Positions 52,201-58,810 of a stretch of 64,000 nt of DNA are shown piece after piece. A program made the position numbers and the translations under genes. The notes under the pieces are model-generated. The model worked only from the letters and a program-made list of their open reading frames with translations, was not told the DNA's origin and did no database searches. Position 1 is the stretch's first letter, and every line of letters begins with the position of its first letter. Source of the stretch: Phycisphaerales bacterium (GTDB lineage Bacteria; Planctomycetota; Phycisphaerae; UBA1845); assembly GCA_020639115.1 (NCBI GenBank), contig JACKHG010000012.1:62001-126000 (forward strand), written 5' to 3'.

Positions 52201-55200
52201 GGGACCAGCGACGCGTCGAGAACGCGCACCCGCGCGCCGTGGCGATCGTCGCCGATTCATCAGCCGCGCTGGCGGCGGCCTGCACGCGGGCGCAGCAGCA
52301 TCTGGGTACTGCGCCGGAGATGCCGTTGCCCGGCGACGGCGGCGTACACTACTTTCCGAAGCCACTGGGACCGTCCGGCGACGTCGCGTTCGTCTTTCCC
52401 GGTTCGGGAAATCACTACCTGGGCATGGGCCGCGAGCTGGCTGCCCAGTTTCCGCACGTGCTGCGCGCTCAGCAGGCCGAGACCGCGACGCTCGCGAGCC
52501 AGTTGCACGCGCACCTCTTCACGCCGCAGCGCAGCGATTACGGTCCGAGGTGGCGCGAGGACGCCGCCCGCCGGATCGCAGCGGACAACCGCGCGATGAT
52601 CATGGGCCAGGTCGCGTACGGAGCGCTGATGAGCGACGTGCTCAGCCACCTCGGCCTTAAGCCGCGGGCGGTCATCGGCTACAGCCTGGGTGAGACGGCT
52701 GGTCTGTTCGCGCTGCGTGCGTGGCGCGAGCGCGACGAGATGTTCCGCCGCATGCAGGCCTCGCCGCTATTCGCGACAGAACTCGCCGGTCCCTGCGACG
52801 CCGCCCGCCGCGCGTGGCGGCTCGGCGACGACGAATCCGTCGATTGGCGCGTCGTGCTCGTCAACCGGCCGGCGAGCGAAGTACGCCAGGCGGTGCTGCG
52901 CAGCCAGCGGGTCTACCTGCTGATCACCAACGCGCCGGAGGAATGCGTGATCGGCGGCCGCGGCGGCGACGTCGAGGACGTGCTGATCACGCTCGGATGC
53001 GAGGCGATCGATCTCGTCGGAGCATCGGCGGTGCACTGCGGGATCGTTCGCGAGGTCGCGGACGCGTATCGCGATCTGCACCTGCTGGCCACGACGCCAC
53101 CGGAGGGTGTGCGCTTTTACAGTGCAGCCGCGGCGGAGGCGTACGCCGTCACCCGCGCGTCGGCGGCGAGTTCGATCCTGCAGCAGGCGCTCGACGGGTT
53201 CGATTTCCCCAAGCTGATTCACAACGCGTATGCGGACGGCGTGCGCGTCTTCATCGAAGTCGGGCCGCAGAATTCGTGCACGCGGATGATCAGCCGCATC
53301 CTCGCGGGCCAGCCGCACCACGCGGCAGCGGCCAGCGGGCGGCGCGAGGTCGCGACGCTGCTCGAACTCGTCGCCGGGCTCGTGGCCCAGCGCGTGCTGT
53401 CGGATCTCACCCCGCTGTATGGGGTGGAAACCTGCGTGCCGGCACATGGCGACGCGCCCCCGGCGGACGAGGGCAACGTGATTGTCGTGCCGACGGGCGC
53501 GCCGGCGCCGAATCCCCAGCCACCGCGCCACGGCCGACGGAAAAGCAGATTGTCTCACGCGGCAGCCGGGGGGCAGGGGAGACCGACTGGAAAGTCGGTC
53601 CCACATGGAAACTCGCTCGCCACGGCTTGCGCGGAGGCGGAGTCGGCTGCGACGTCTGCGCACGATGCGTACTTGCGTTTTTCCCAGGCGGCGACTGCGG
53701 GGATGGGGGCGGCGCTGCAGTTGCAGGCCCGGCTGCTGGCAGCCGGCGCTCGGCCAAGCGCGGACGCTTTGTCGACCGTTGAGTTCACGGAAGTTGTTGA
53801 TAGGTCGCGGCGAACGGTCAGCCCGCACCTCAGCCCGGTCGCTGGCGCTCCCGGCTCGGATCAGGATGCCGACGTGGCGACGGACGTCGCGGTCGCGGCT
53901 GTCGCTTACCCGCGCGCGTTGTGCATGGAATTCGCAATCGGGTCGGTGGCGCGAGTGCTCGGCCCTGAATTCGCCGAAGTGGATACGTACCCGGTGCGCG
54001 TGCGCCTGCCCGACGAGCCGCTGATGCTCGTCGATCGCATCCTCGAGGTGGAAGGCGAGAAGAACTCGCTCGGCTCGGGTCGCGTCGTAACCGAGCACGA
54101 CGTGCGCGCGGGCGACTGGTACCTCGACGGCGGCGTGATGCCGACCGCGATCACGGTGGAAAGCGGCCAGGCCGACCTGTTTCTGTGTGCGTACCTGGGC
54201 ATCGACCTGCGCGTCCGCGGCCGGCGTGCGTACCGCCTGCTGGACGCCGCGGTGAACTTCCACCGGCACCTGCCGCAGCCGGGCGAGACGGTGCGGTACG
54301 ACATCCGCATTGACCGCTTCGTGCGGCAGGGCGACACCTACCTGTTCTTCTTCGAGTTCGACGGCAGCGTGAACGGCGTGCCGGTGTTGAGCATGCGCAG
54401 CGGCTGTGCGGGGTTCTTTACGGAGCAGGAAATCCGCGAATCCGGCGGGATTATCGAGACCGCCGCCGAACGCAAGCCGGAGCCGCGCTCGTTGCCGGCG
54501 GACTGGCGGGGGCTTGCGCCGCTGGCCGGCGTGGAGGCGTATTCCGTCGCCCAAGTCGACGCGCTGCGTCGCGGCGACCTCGCCGCCTGCTTCGGCCCGG
54601 CGTACGCGGACCTGCCGTTGCGAAATCCAGTACGGCTGCCTGACGGCCGCCTGCGGCTGGTGGATCGCGTGGTCGCGCTCGAGCCCGGGGGCGGCCGCTA
54701 CGGCCTGGGGCTGATCCGGGCCGAGGCGGACATCCATCCGGACGACTGGTTCCTGACCTGCCACTTCGTCGACGACATGGTCATGCCCGGCACGCTGATG
54801 TACGAGTGCTGCATGCACACGCTGCGCATTCTGCTGATGCGGATCGGATGGGTGGCGGAACACGACGCCGTGCGCTACGAGCCGGTGCCCGGCGTGTCGA
54901 GCGCGCTGCGTTGCCGCGGGCCGGTGACTGCGGCGACGCGGGTCGTGACGTACGAAGTGCACGTGAAGGAGCTGGGCTATGGCCCGGAGCCGTTCGCCAT
55001 CGCCGACGCGTTGATGTACGCGGACGGCGAGAAAATCGTGCGATTCACGGACATGTCGGTGAAGCTGAGCGGGCTGAAGCGCGACGACGTGGAGCGGCTG
55101 TGGAGCGGGCCGAACACGGGTGCCATTGCCTCCAGTTGTGGGTCCGGCTTTCCAGTCGGTCAGGACCGGCTGGAAAGCCGGTCCCACAGCGTGACACCCA

Positions 55201-56375
55201 TCGGCGAGGCGCCGCTGCCGCTCGGCCCGGCGCCGGCGGTGTTCGACTACGATCGCATCCTGGCGTTCGCGATTGGGAAACCCTCGGAGGCCTTCGGCGA
55301 CCCGTACCGCGTCTTCGACGCCGAGCGGCGCATCGCCCGCCTGCCCGGCCCGCCGTACCAGGTCCTCGACCGCATCACGCAGACTCGAGCACAGCCGTGG
55401 AAGCTATCAGCCGCGGGGTGGATCGAGGGGCAGTACGACGTGCCGCCCGACGCGTGGTACTTCGCCGCCAATCGCCAGCGGACGATGCCGTTCGCCGTGC
55501 TGCTGGAGATCGCGCTCCAACCGTGCGGTTGGCTCGCGGCGTATGCAGGCTCGGCGCTGCGCAACGCGCAGGACCTGTCTTTCCGCAACCTCGGCGGAAC
55601 CGCCACGCTCTATGAGGAGGTCGGGCCGGACGCCGGTACGCTGACCACCCGCGTGCGCATGACCCGCGCGTCGGAGGCGGGCGGGATGATCATTGAGGAT
55701 TTCCAGATGCAGGTGTGGCGCGGCGCGACCTGCGTCTACGACGGGCACACCAACTTCGGCTTCTTCACAGCCGAGGCGCTCGCCCGTCAGGTGGGCATTC
55801 GCGACGCCGGGGCCCAGCGCTACACGCCGGACGCGGCTGAACTCGCCCGCAGCCAGCCCATCGCGCTCGCCGACGTGCCGCCGCTGACGCCCGACGACGC
55901 GGTTGGCGAGATTCCCGCCGGCCTGCAGCTTCCGGGCCGGGCCCTGCGCATGGTCGACGCGATCACCTGCTACGTTCCCGACGGCGGGCCGCACGGGCTC
56001 GGTTACGTCCGCGGCATCAAGCGCGTCGATCCCGCCGAGTGGTTCTTCGCCGCGCACTTCTACCAGGATCCCGTCTGCCCCGGTTCGCTCGGACTGGAAT
56101 CCTTCCTGCAACTGCTCAAGGCCGTCGCGCTCGAACGCTTCGGCGACCGCGTCCGCGGCACGCACCGCTTCACGCCGATTTTGCTGCACCGCCCGCACAC
56201 GTGGACCTACCGCGGGCAGGTCATTCCCACGAACCGCGAGGTCACGGTCGAGGCGGTCATCACCGCCGTTGACGACGGCCCGAGCCCGGCGATTCACGGC
56301 GACGGCTTCCTCAGCGTCGACGGCGTCACCATCTACGCGATGCGCGATTTCGGCATCGGCCTCGTTCCGCTATAA
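49254..56375 (+). CDS. pfaC: PfaC-like giant synthase: ketosynthase-chain-length factor-acyltransferase-four FabA-type dehydratase folds
   Basis: A 2373-residue protein starting with GTG 49254. In order: ketosynthase (about 1-460; DAACASSLYAI with Cys195, ECHGTGTPLGD, IGHLLTGAAAA), a ketosynthase-like chain-length factor (about 480-900) in which the active Cys position is Ala680 (SCGAASGLRAL), an acyltransferase (about 1040-1370; VFPGSGNHYLGMG, GYSLGETAGLF with Ser1144), a linker, and four FabA-like hotdog folds at about 1580, 1790, 1990 and 2215-2373. The second and fourth have the catalytic His (CHFVDDMVMPGTL, AHFYQDPVCPGSL). The first and third do not (LDGGVMPTAI, AANRQRTMPFAV), so two double-hotdog dehydratases are likely. 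Repeats interrupt several linkers in frame. No acyltransferase of the AGPAT type is found at the end. Confidence 0.93.
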   Translation: MTTPIAIVGLGGVFPDAPDLAAFARNTLAGHVSIREVPPGRWIVDPDVMARDKFAPDRAYSRRACFVEEWRLDAAELALDRELLGELDPLYSLALAAGVQAWRDAVTDNLDRDRVGVSLAAIALPTDASSAITREILGADFERRLFAQQSRAREEADKNSRSVHPLNAQVTALPGSLLAAALELRGGSFTLDAACASSLYAIKLACDDLRDGRLDAVLAGGVSRPECLYTQVGFSQLRALSPSGACRPFDAAADGLVVGEGAGVVVLKRLEDAVAAGDRIYGVIRGIGLSNDIAGSLLAADSEGQLRAMQQAYRSAGWSPFDVDYIECHGTGTPLGDAVEISSMRSLWAEAGWSAGKSAGASAGPCTLGSVKSLIGHLLTGAAAAGLIRTLLAMQARKLPPTGGFRDPSPKLELARSPFRVLGAAVDWPQRDSATPRRAAISAFGFGGINAHLLVEEANQSPGRKPGVNAKGATGSLGLSSARPPAAIIGMDLRVGAVDSLRAYQESLFNGRSTLMPPPGDRWRGCACPLPYGRGSDGGYIDAVRMRIGEFHMPPTEIPEALPQQLLMLEVAAGALDDAGLPRRERRPRMGAVIGIALDLNTSNFHHRWVIEAQARGWAERLGFDLTDEELAEWVGALQAEAGPGLNAGRVQGALGGIVASRVAREFGFGGPSFGVSCGAASGLRALDIAARALAAGEVDAMLVGAVDFAGDVRAIAMSRSRNCVVDSPGECTAAGSPADGAVALVLQRTEVAVSADKRVYATVRGCGFASGGVIGSAEEARISQALARAAQVAGVPADALSLVMTGAGDADAARAEWQALDEVFTEGGHTCAVGHAAGHVGHAGAAGGLVSVAGAALALYHQTLPVQPGFERPAEGVGPTERLFVPHEPQAYVHDRARGPRRAGVSAMAGDGTCACTILEEQSSQSNAHAIELHQPLGSRTSAVFAVGADDAAGLIAGLADLATHAGQAHGADIERLARSWWDQRRVENAHPRAVAIVADSSAALAAACTRAQQHLGTAPEMPLPGDGGVHYFPKPLGPSGDVAFVFPGSGNHYLGMGRELAAQFPHVLRAQQAETATLASQLHAHLFTPQRSDYGPRWREDAARRIAADNRAMIMGQVAYGALMSDVLSHLGLKPRAVIGYSLGETAGLFALRAWRERDEMFRRMQASPLFATELAGPCDAARRAWRLGDDESVDWRVVLVNRPASEVRQAVLRSQRVYLLITNAPEECVIGGRGGDVEDVLITLGCEAIDLVGASAVHCGIVREVADAYRDLHLLATTPPEGVRFYSAAAAEAYAVTRASAASSILQQALDGFDFPKLIHNAYADGVRVFIEVGPQNSCTRMISRILAGQPHHAAAASGRREVATLLELVAGLVAQRVLSDLTPLYGVETCVPAHGDAPPADEGNVIVVPTGAPAPNPQPPRHGRRKSRLSHAAAGGQGRPTGKSVPHGNSLATACAEAESAATSAHDAYLRFSQAATAGMGAALQLQARLLAAGARPSADALSTVEFTEVVDRSRRTVSPHLSPVAGAPGSDQDADVATDVAVAAVAYPRALCMEFAIGSVARVLGPEFAEVDTYPVRVRLPDEPLMLVDRILEVEGEKNSLGSGRVVTEHDVRAGDWYLDGGVMPTAITVESGQADLFLCAYLGIDLRVRGRRAYRLLDAAVNFHRHLPQPGETVRYDIRIDRFVRQGDTYLFFFEFDGSVNGVPVLSMRSGCAGFFTEQEIRESGGIIETAAERKPEPRSLPADWRGLAPLAGVEAYSVAQVDALRRGDLAACFGPAYADLPLRNPVRLPDGRLRLVDRVVALEPGGGRYGLGLIRAEADIHPDDWFLTCHFVDDMVMPGTLMYECCMHTLRILLMRIGWVAEHDAVRYEPVPGVSSALRCRGPVTAATRVVTYEVHVKELGYGPEPFAIADALMYADGEKIVRFTDMSVKLSGLKRDDVERLWSGPNTGAIASSCGSGFPVGQDRLESRSHSVTPIGEAPLPLGPAPAVFDYDRILAFAIGKPSEAFGDPYRVFDAERRIARLPGPPYQVLDRITQTRAQPWKLSAAGWIEGQYDVPPDAWYFAANRQRTMPFAVLLEIALQPCGWLAAYAGSALRNAQDLSFRNLGGTATLYEEVGPDAGTLTTRVRMTRASEAGGMIIEDFQMQVWRGATCVYDGHTNFGFFTAEALARQVGIRDAGAQRYTPDAAELARSQPIALADVPPLTPDDAVGEIPAGLQLPGRALRMVDAITCYVPDGGPHGLGYVRGIKRVDPAEWFFAAHFYQDPVCPGSLGLESFLQLLKAVALERFGDRVRGTHRFTPILLHRPHTWTYRGQVIPTNREVTVEAVITAVDDGPSPAIHGDGFLSVDGVTIYAMRDFGIGLVPL
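49700..49722. repeat. Dispersed GAGCCGCGCCCGT element inside the first ketosynthase of pfaC
   Basis: GAGCCGCGCCCGTGAGGAAG, then CGG, differs by one base from the copies at 63418 and 63451 (read on the other strand). It is translated as SRAREEA within a variable loop of the ketosynthase and keeps the frame. Confidence 0.65.
50636..50655. repeat. Perfect palindrome in the KS-CLF linker of pfaC
   Basis: CCCCGGGCGCAAGCCCGGGG is an eight-base stem around a GCAA loop. It lies between the ketosynthase and the chain-length factor and is translated as PGRKPG. Confidence 0.65.
50838..50860. repeat. Dispersed GAGCCGCGCCCGT element (reverse) inside pfaC
   Basis: CCGCTTCCTTACGGGCGCGG plus CTC is the reverse of the copy at 49700. 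It is translated as PLPYGRGS in a loop near the start of the chain-length factor. Confidence 0.7.
53581..53605. repeat. GACCGACTGG palindrome inside pfaC after the acyltransferase
   Basis: The same core as the 35-bp array (GACCGACTGGAAAGTCGGTC, then CCACA). In frame it reads RPTGKSVPH, in a low-complexity linker. Confidence 0.8.
53831..53862. repeat. Dispersed CAGCCCG-TCGCTGGCGCT repeat inside pfaC
   Basis: Nearly the same 32 bases occur at 26333-26364. In frame it reads SPVAGAPGSD, in the linker before the first hotdog fold. Confidence 0.7.
55141..55188. repeat. Two head-to-head GACCG palindromes inside pfaC
   Basis: GGTCCGGCTTTCCAGTCGGT and, two bases on, GACCGGCTGGAAAGCCGGTC with CCACA. 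They lie between the second and third hotdog folds and read CGSGFPVGQDRLESRSHS. Confidence 0.8.
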
Positions 56376-56376
56376 T
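56348..56376 (+). promoter_or_regulatory. TATAAT promoter for the OleA-like gene
   Basis: TATAAT at 56371-56376, overlapping the pfaC stop codon, has TTTCGG 17 bases before it. GGGGA follows at 56401, seven bases before the ATG. The OleA-like gene can therefore be expressed on its own as well as from the operon. Confidence 0.45.
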
Positions 56377-56412
56377 CGCCGCCGGCGACACGGTTTCTCC
56401 GGGGATTTCCAC

Positions 56413-57444
56413 ATGCGGTACGCGCGCGTCAACCTCGTCTCGCTCGGCTACGAGCTGGCTCCGAACGTCGTCACGTCCGAGGCGCTCGAGCAGCGGCTCG
56501 CGCCGATTTACGAGAAACTCAAGCTGCCCCGCGGGCAGATCGAGCTGCTCACCGGCATCCGCGAACGCCGCTACTGGGACGCGGGCCAGAGCATGTGGGA
56601 GCCGGCTGCCAAGGCCGCGCGCAAGGCCCTGCGCGCCGCGAACGTCGCCGCGGACGACGTGGGCATGGTCATCTACGCCGGCGTCTGCCGCGACAACCTC
56701 GAGCCGGCCACCGCGTGCGCCGTCGCGGACGCGCTGGGCGTGAGCCCCGCCGCCCAGGTGTACGACGTGTCCAACGCGTGCCTCGGCGTGCTCAACGGCA
56801 TGATCCAGGCCGCGGGCGCCATCGAACTCGGCCACGTGCGCCACGCGCTGATCGTGTCGTGCGAGTCGGCCCGGCAGATCGTCGACCTGACCATCGCCCG
56901 CCTGCTCGAGAATCCCAACATGGCCGCGCTGCGCCCGAGCATGGCCACGATGACCGGCGGATCGGGGGCGATCGCCGTGCTGCTCGGCCCGCCGGAGGCC
57001 GGCGGCCACCGCCTCGGCGGAGCGACCATCCGCACCGCACCCGAGCACCACCACCTCTGCCGCTGGGGCCCCGATACGGGAATTCCATCGTCGGCGCCGA
57101 TGGTGATGGAGACCGATGCAGCCGCGGTGCTGGAGAACGGCGTCGCGCTGGGGGCGCGCACCTGGGCGGCCTTCCAGGCGGAGATCGGCTGGGACGCGGC
57201 GCCGGACCGCATCATCTGCCACCAGGTCGGCGCGTGGCACCGCGACGCGGTGCTCAAGGCGCTCAAGTACCCGCCCGAGCAGGACTTCTCGACCTTCGAA
57301 TTCCTCGGCAACATCGGCACGGTCTCGCTGCCGATCACCGCCGCCATCGCCGCGGAGCGCGGCTTCCTCGAGCCGGGTCACCGCGTCGCCTTCTGCGGTA
57401 TCGGCAGCGGCCTCAACTGCCTGATCCTCGGCGTCGAGTGGTGA
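56413..57444 (+). CDS. OleA-like thiolase (3-oxoacyl synthase III fold)
   Basis: A 343-residue thiolase-fold protein. It has Cys123 in VSNACLGVLNGM, Glu97 in CRDNLEPATA, His270 in ICHQVGAWH and Asn300 in LGNIGTVSLP. In Xanthomonas OleA the matching residues are Glu117, Cys143, His285 and Asn315. The Glu-Cys spacing of 26 and the His-Asn spacing of 30 are the same here. The end GIGSGLNCLILGVEW also matches OleA. OleA joins two acyl-CoAs head-to-head into a beta-keto acid. FabH-like synthases lack that Glu. The gene follows pfaC by 37 bases, so it is probably the last gene of the cluster. No oleB, oleC or oleD is in the window. Confidence 0.88.
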   Translation: MRYARVNLVSLGYELAPNVVTSEALEQRLAPIYEKLKLPRGQIELLTGIRERRYWDAGQSMWEPAAKAARKALRAANVAADDVGMVIYAGVCRDNLEPATACAVADALGVSPAAQVYDVSNACLGVLNGMIQAAGAIELGHVRHALIVSCESARQIVDLTIARLLENPNMAALRPSMATMTGGSGAIAVLLGPPEAGGHRLGGATIRTAPEHHHLCRWGPDTGIPSSAPMVMETDAAAVLENGVALGARTWAAFQAEIGWDAAPDRIICHQVGAWHRDAVLKALKYPPEQDFSTFEFLGNIGTVSLPITAAIAAERGFLEPGHRVAFCGIGSGLNCLILGVEW

Positions 57445-57454
57445 TGCGGCTGTG

Positions 57455-57573
57455 GGAAAGTGAGAAGGTGCGAAAGTGAGAAAGTGCGAAAGTGAGAAAG
57501 TGAGAAGCTGAGAAAGTGATCGGGGCTGCGCGTTCGTTCTTTCGCACTTTCCCACCTGCCCACTTTCTCACTT
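57455..57573. repeat. GTGAGAAA octamers facing inverted TTTCTCAC copies
   Basis: Direct GTGAGAAA and GTGCGAAA copies (57455-57515) are followed by inverted copies (TTTCGCAC, TTTCTCACTT, 57539-57573), so a long stem-loop can form after the OleA-like gene. The same octamer is seen at 28575. An inverted run also occurs at 58706-58741. Confidence 0.7.
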
Positions 57574-57643
57574 CGCCGCCCCCGCTTACACTTTGCGGCC
57601 ATGTGGACCCTCATGGCAGCCGCCATCATCGGCAGCTTCATCA
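57545..57643 (+). repeat. Direct repeat, left copy (promoter region and first codons)
   Basis: These 99 bases, including the ATG at 57601, nearly match 58712-58810, which contain the start of the MraY-like gene. The offset is 1167 bases. Confidence 0.8.
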
Positions 57644-58482
57644 TCTCCTGCGCCGTGCGCCGTTCCACCCTACTTGCAGTCGCATTGATCGCGGTGGCGG
57701 GATGCGCGGGGCAGCGTGACATGTCGCCGCAACTCGAACGACCGCATTGCGACCCGCTGACCGTCCCTGTCGTGAATCACAATAGCGTTGAACTTGATCC
57801 GCTGTCGCCAGACCAGCGCCGCAAGCTCGTCGATCTCGCTGAAGGCGTTTCGAACGGCAGGGAGATCTGGTTCATCGCGCTGCAGCGAAACACCTGGTCC
57901 AAGTCATGCGGTCGGGAATGGGCTGCAACCGTCTACTTTGTACCTGATCGTATAGCGTTGCGCGTACGGCGAGGTCTCTCCGCGACGTTCGTCATCTCCG
58001 ATGCACGTCCACATGCTTTCCAGGGGCCATTTCTTACCAGACGAGCAACTGAACGCACGGCGGCCGACGACGAGTCCACCACCTTGCTGCCAACGTACAT
58101 CCAAGTTGCCCTGAAAGGTACTGCTGATGCAGGTCGTCCGGAGGTCCCCCAGGGAACCTTGGATATGCCTTTCCTCCGCGCCATAGATCTCACCGATGAT
58201 CAGCTTGTGTCGGTAGTAGACTTTATGGGCACATTGCATCAGCTGAACCGCATTCGCGCGGCGGGTGAGTGGGTCGATCCTGCTGCGCCCCTGCTGTCGG
58301 TGTCCCGCAATGGCGATTCAATCGAAGTCCTCAACGGCATCATTGAACCCCCCTTGTTCCTGGAGGGGCAGGCGATCGTCCTGACGACCGAAGACGGCGC
58401 TTACCGGGTTGTCAGCGTCCAACCCTGGCGAAGGTGCAACCTGATCTGGGGCGAGTTCAGAACGGATCTCCAGTTGCCGTGA
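57601..58482 (+). CDS. Lipoprotein of unknown function with a borrowed N-terminus
   Basis: A 293-residue frame. The first 18 residues (MWTLMAAAIIGSFIISCA) are a copy of the start of the MraY-like gene at 58768. Directly after them the frame has a second start candidate, GTG 57655, giving VRRSTLLAVALIAVAGC, a proper lipoprotein signal. The mature part (HNSVELDPLSPDQRRKLVDL, GREIWFIALQR, VVSVQPWRRCNLIWGEF) has no family I recognise. It seems that the original gene started at 57655 and acquired a new upstream region by duplication. Function unknown. Confidence 0.6.
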   Translation: MWTLMAAAIIGSFIISCAVRRSTLLAVALIAVAGCAGQRDMSPQLERPHCDPLTVPVVNHNSVELDPLSPDQRRKLVDLAEGVSNGREIWFIALQRNTWSKSCGREWAATVYFVPDRIALRVRRGLSATFVISDARPHAFQGPFLTRRATERTAADDESTTLLPTYIQVALKGTADAGRPEVPQGTLDMPFLRAIDLTDDQLVSVVDFMGTLHQLNRIRAAGEWVDPAAPLLSVSRNGDSIEVLNGIIEPPLFLEGQAIVLTTEDGAYRVVSVQPWRRCNLIWGEFRTDLQLP

Positions 58483-58711
58483 TGGGAAGAGCGCTATCCA
58501 AGGCCACTGGCCCCTGGCTCCGAAAACAAGTAGTCCCCGAGTCCTATTCGGAGTGGCTGAAACACCGGTCGGCCCGCGTGTGCCGTCGCCCTTGCTGTGT
58601 TCGGTAAACACCAAGCCCCCTCTCCACGATCATCGCCCCTGGCAAACGACGCTTGCACCGGTGGGCGCGGCGACTGATCAGCGTGTCGCCTTCCGGTTTA
58701 TGGTCCTTTCT

Positions 58712-58810
58712 CACTTTCCCACCTTCCCACTTTCTCACTTCGCCGCCCCCGCTTACACTTTGCGGCCATGTGGACCATCGTGGCAGCCGCCATCGTCGGC
58801 AGCTTCATCC
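58712..58810 (+). repeat. Direct repeat, right copy
   Basis: Partner of 57545-57643. A TACACT before each ATG could be a -10 box, so the two genes may have the same promoter. From 58483 to 58711 nothing else is seen. Confidence 0.8.

Noticed and set aside
42879..56375. Long open frames on the minus strand and in other plus frames opposite the synthase genes
   Set aside because: They are shadows of GC-rich coding DNA. Translations are Arg/Ala/Pro-rich with no family text, while the plus frames named above contain every catalytic motif.
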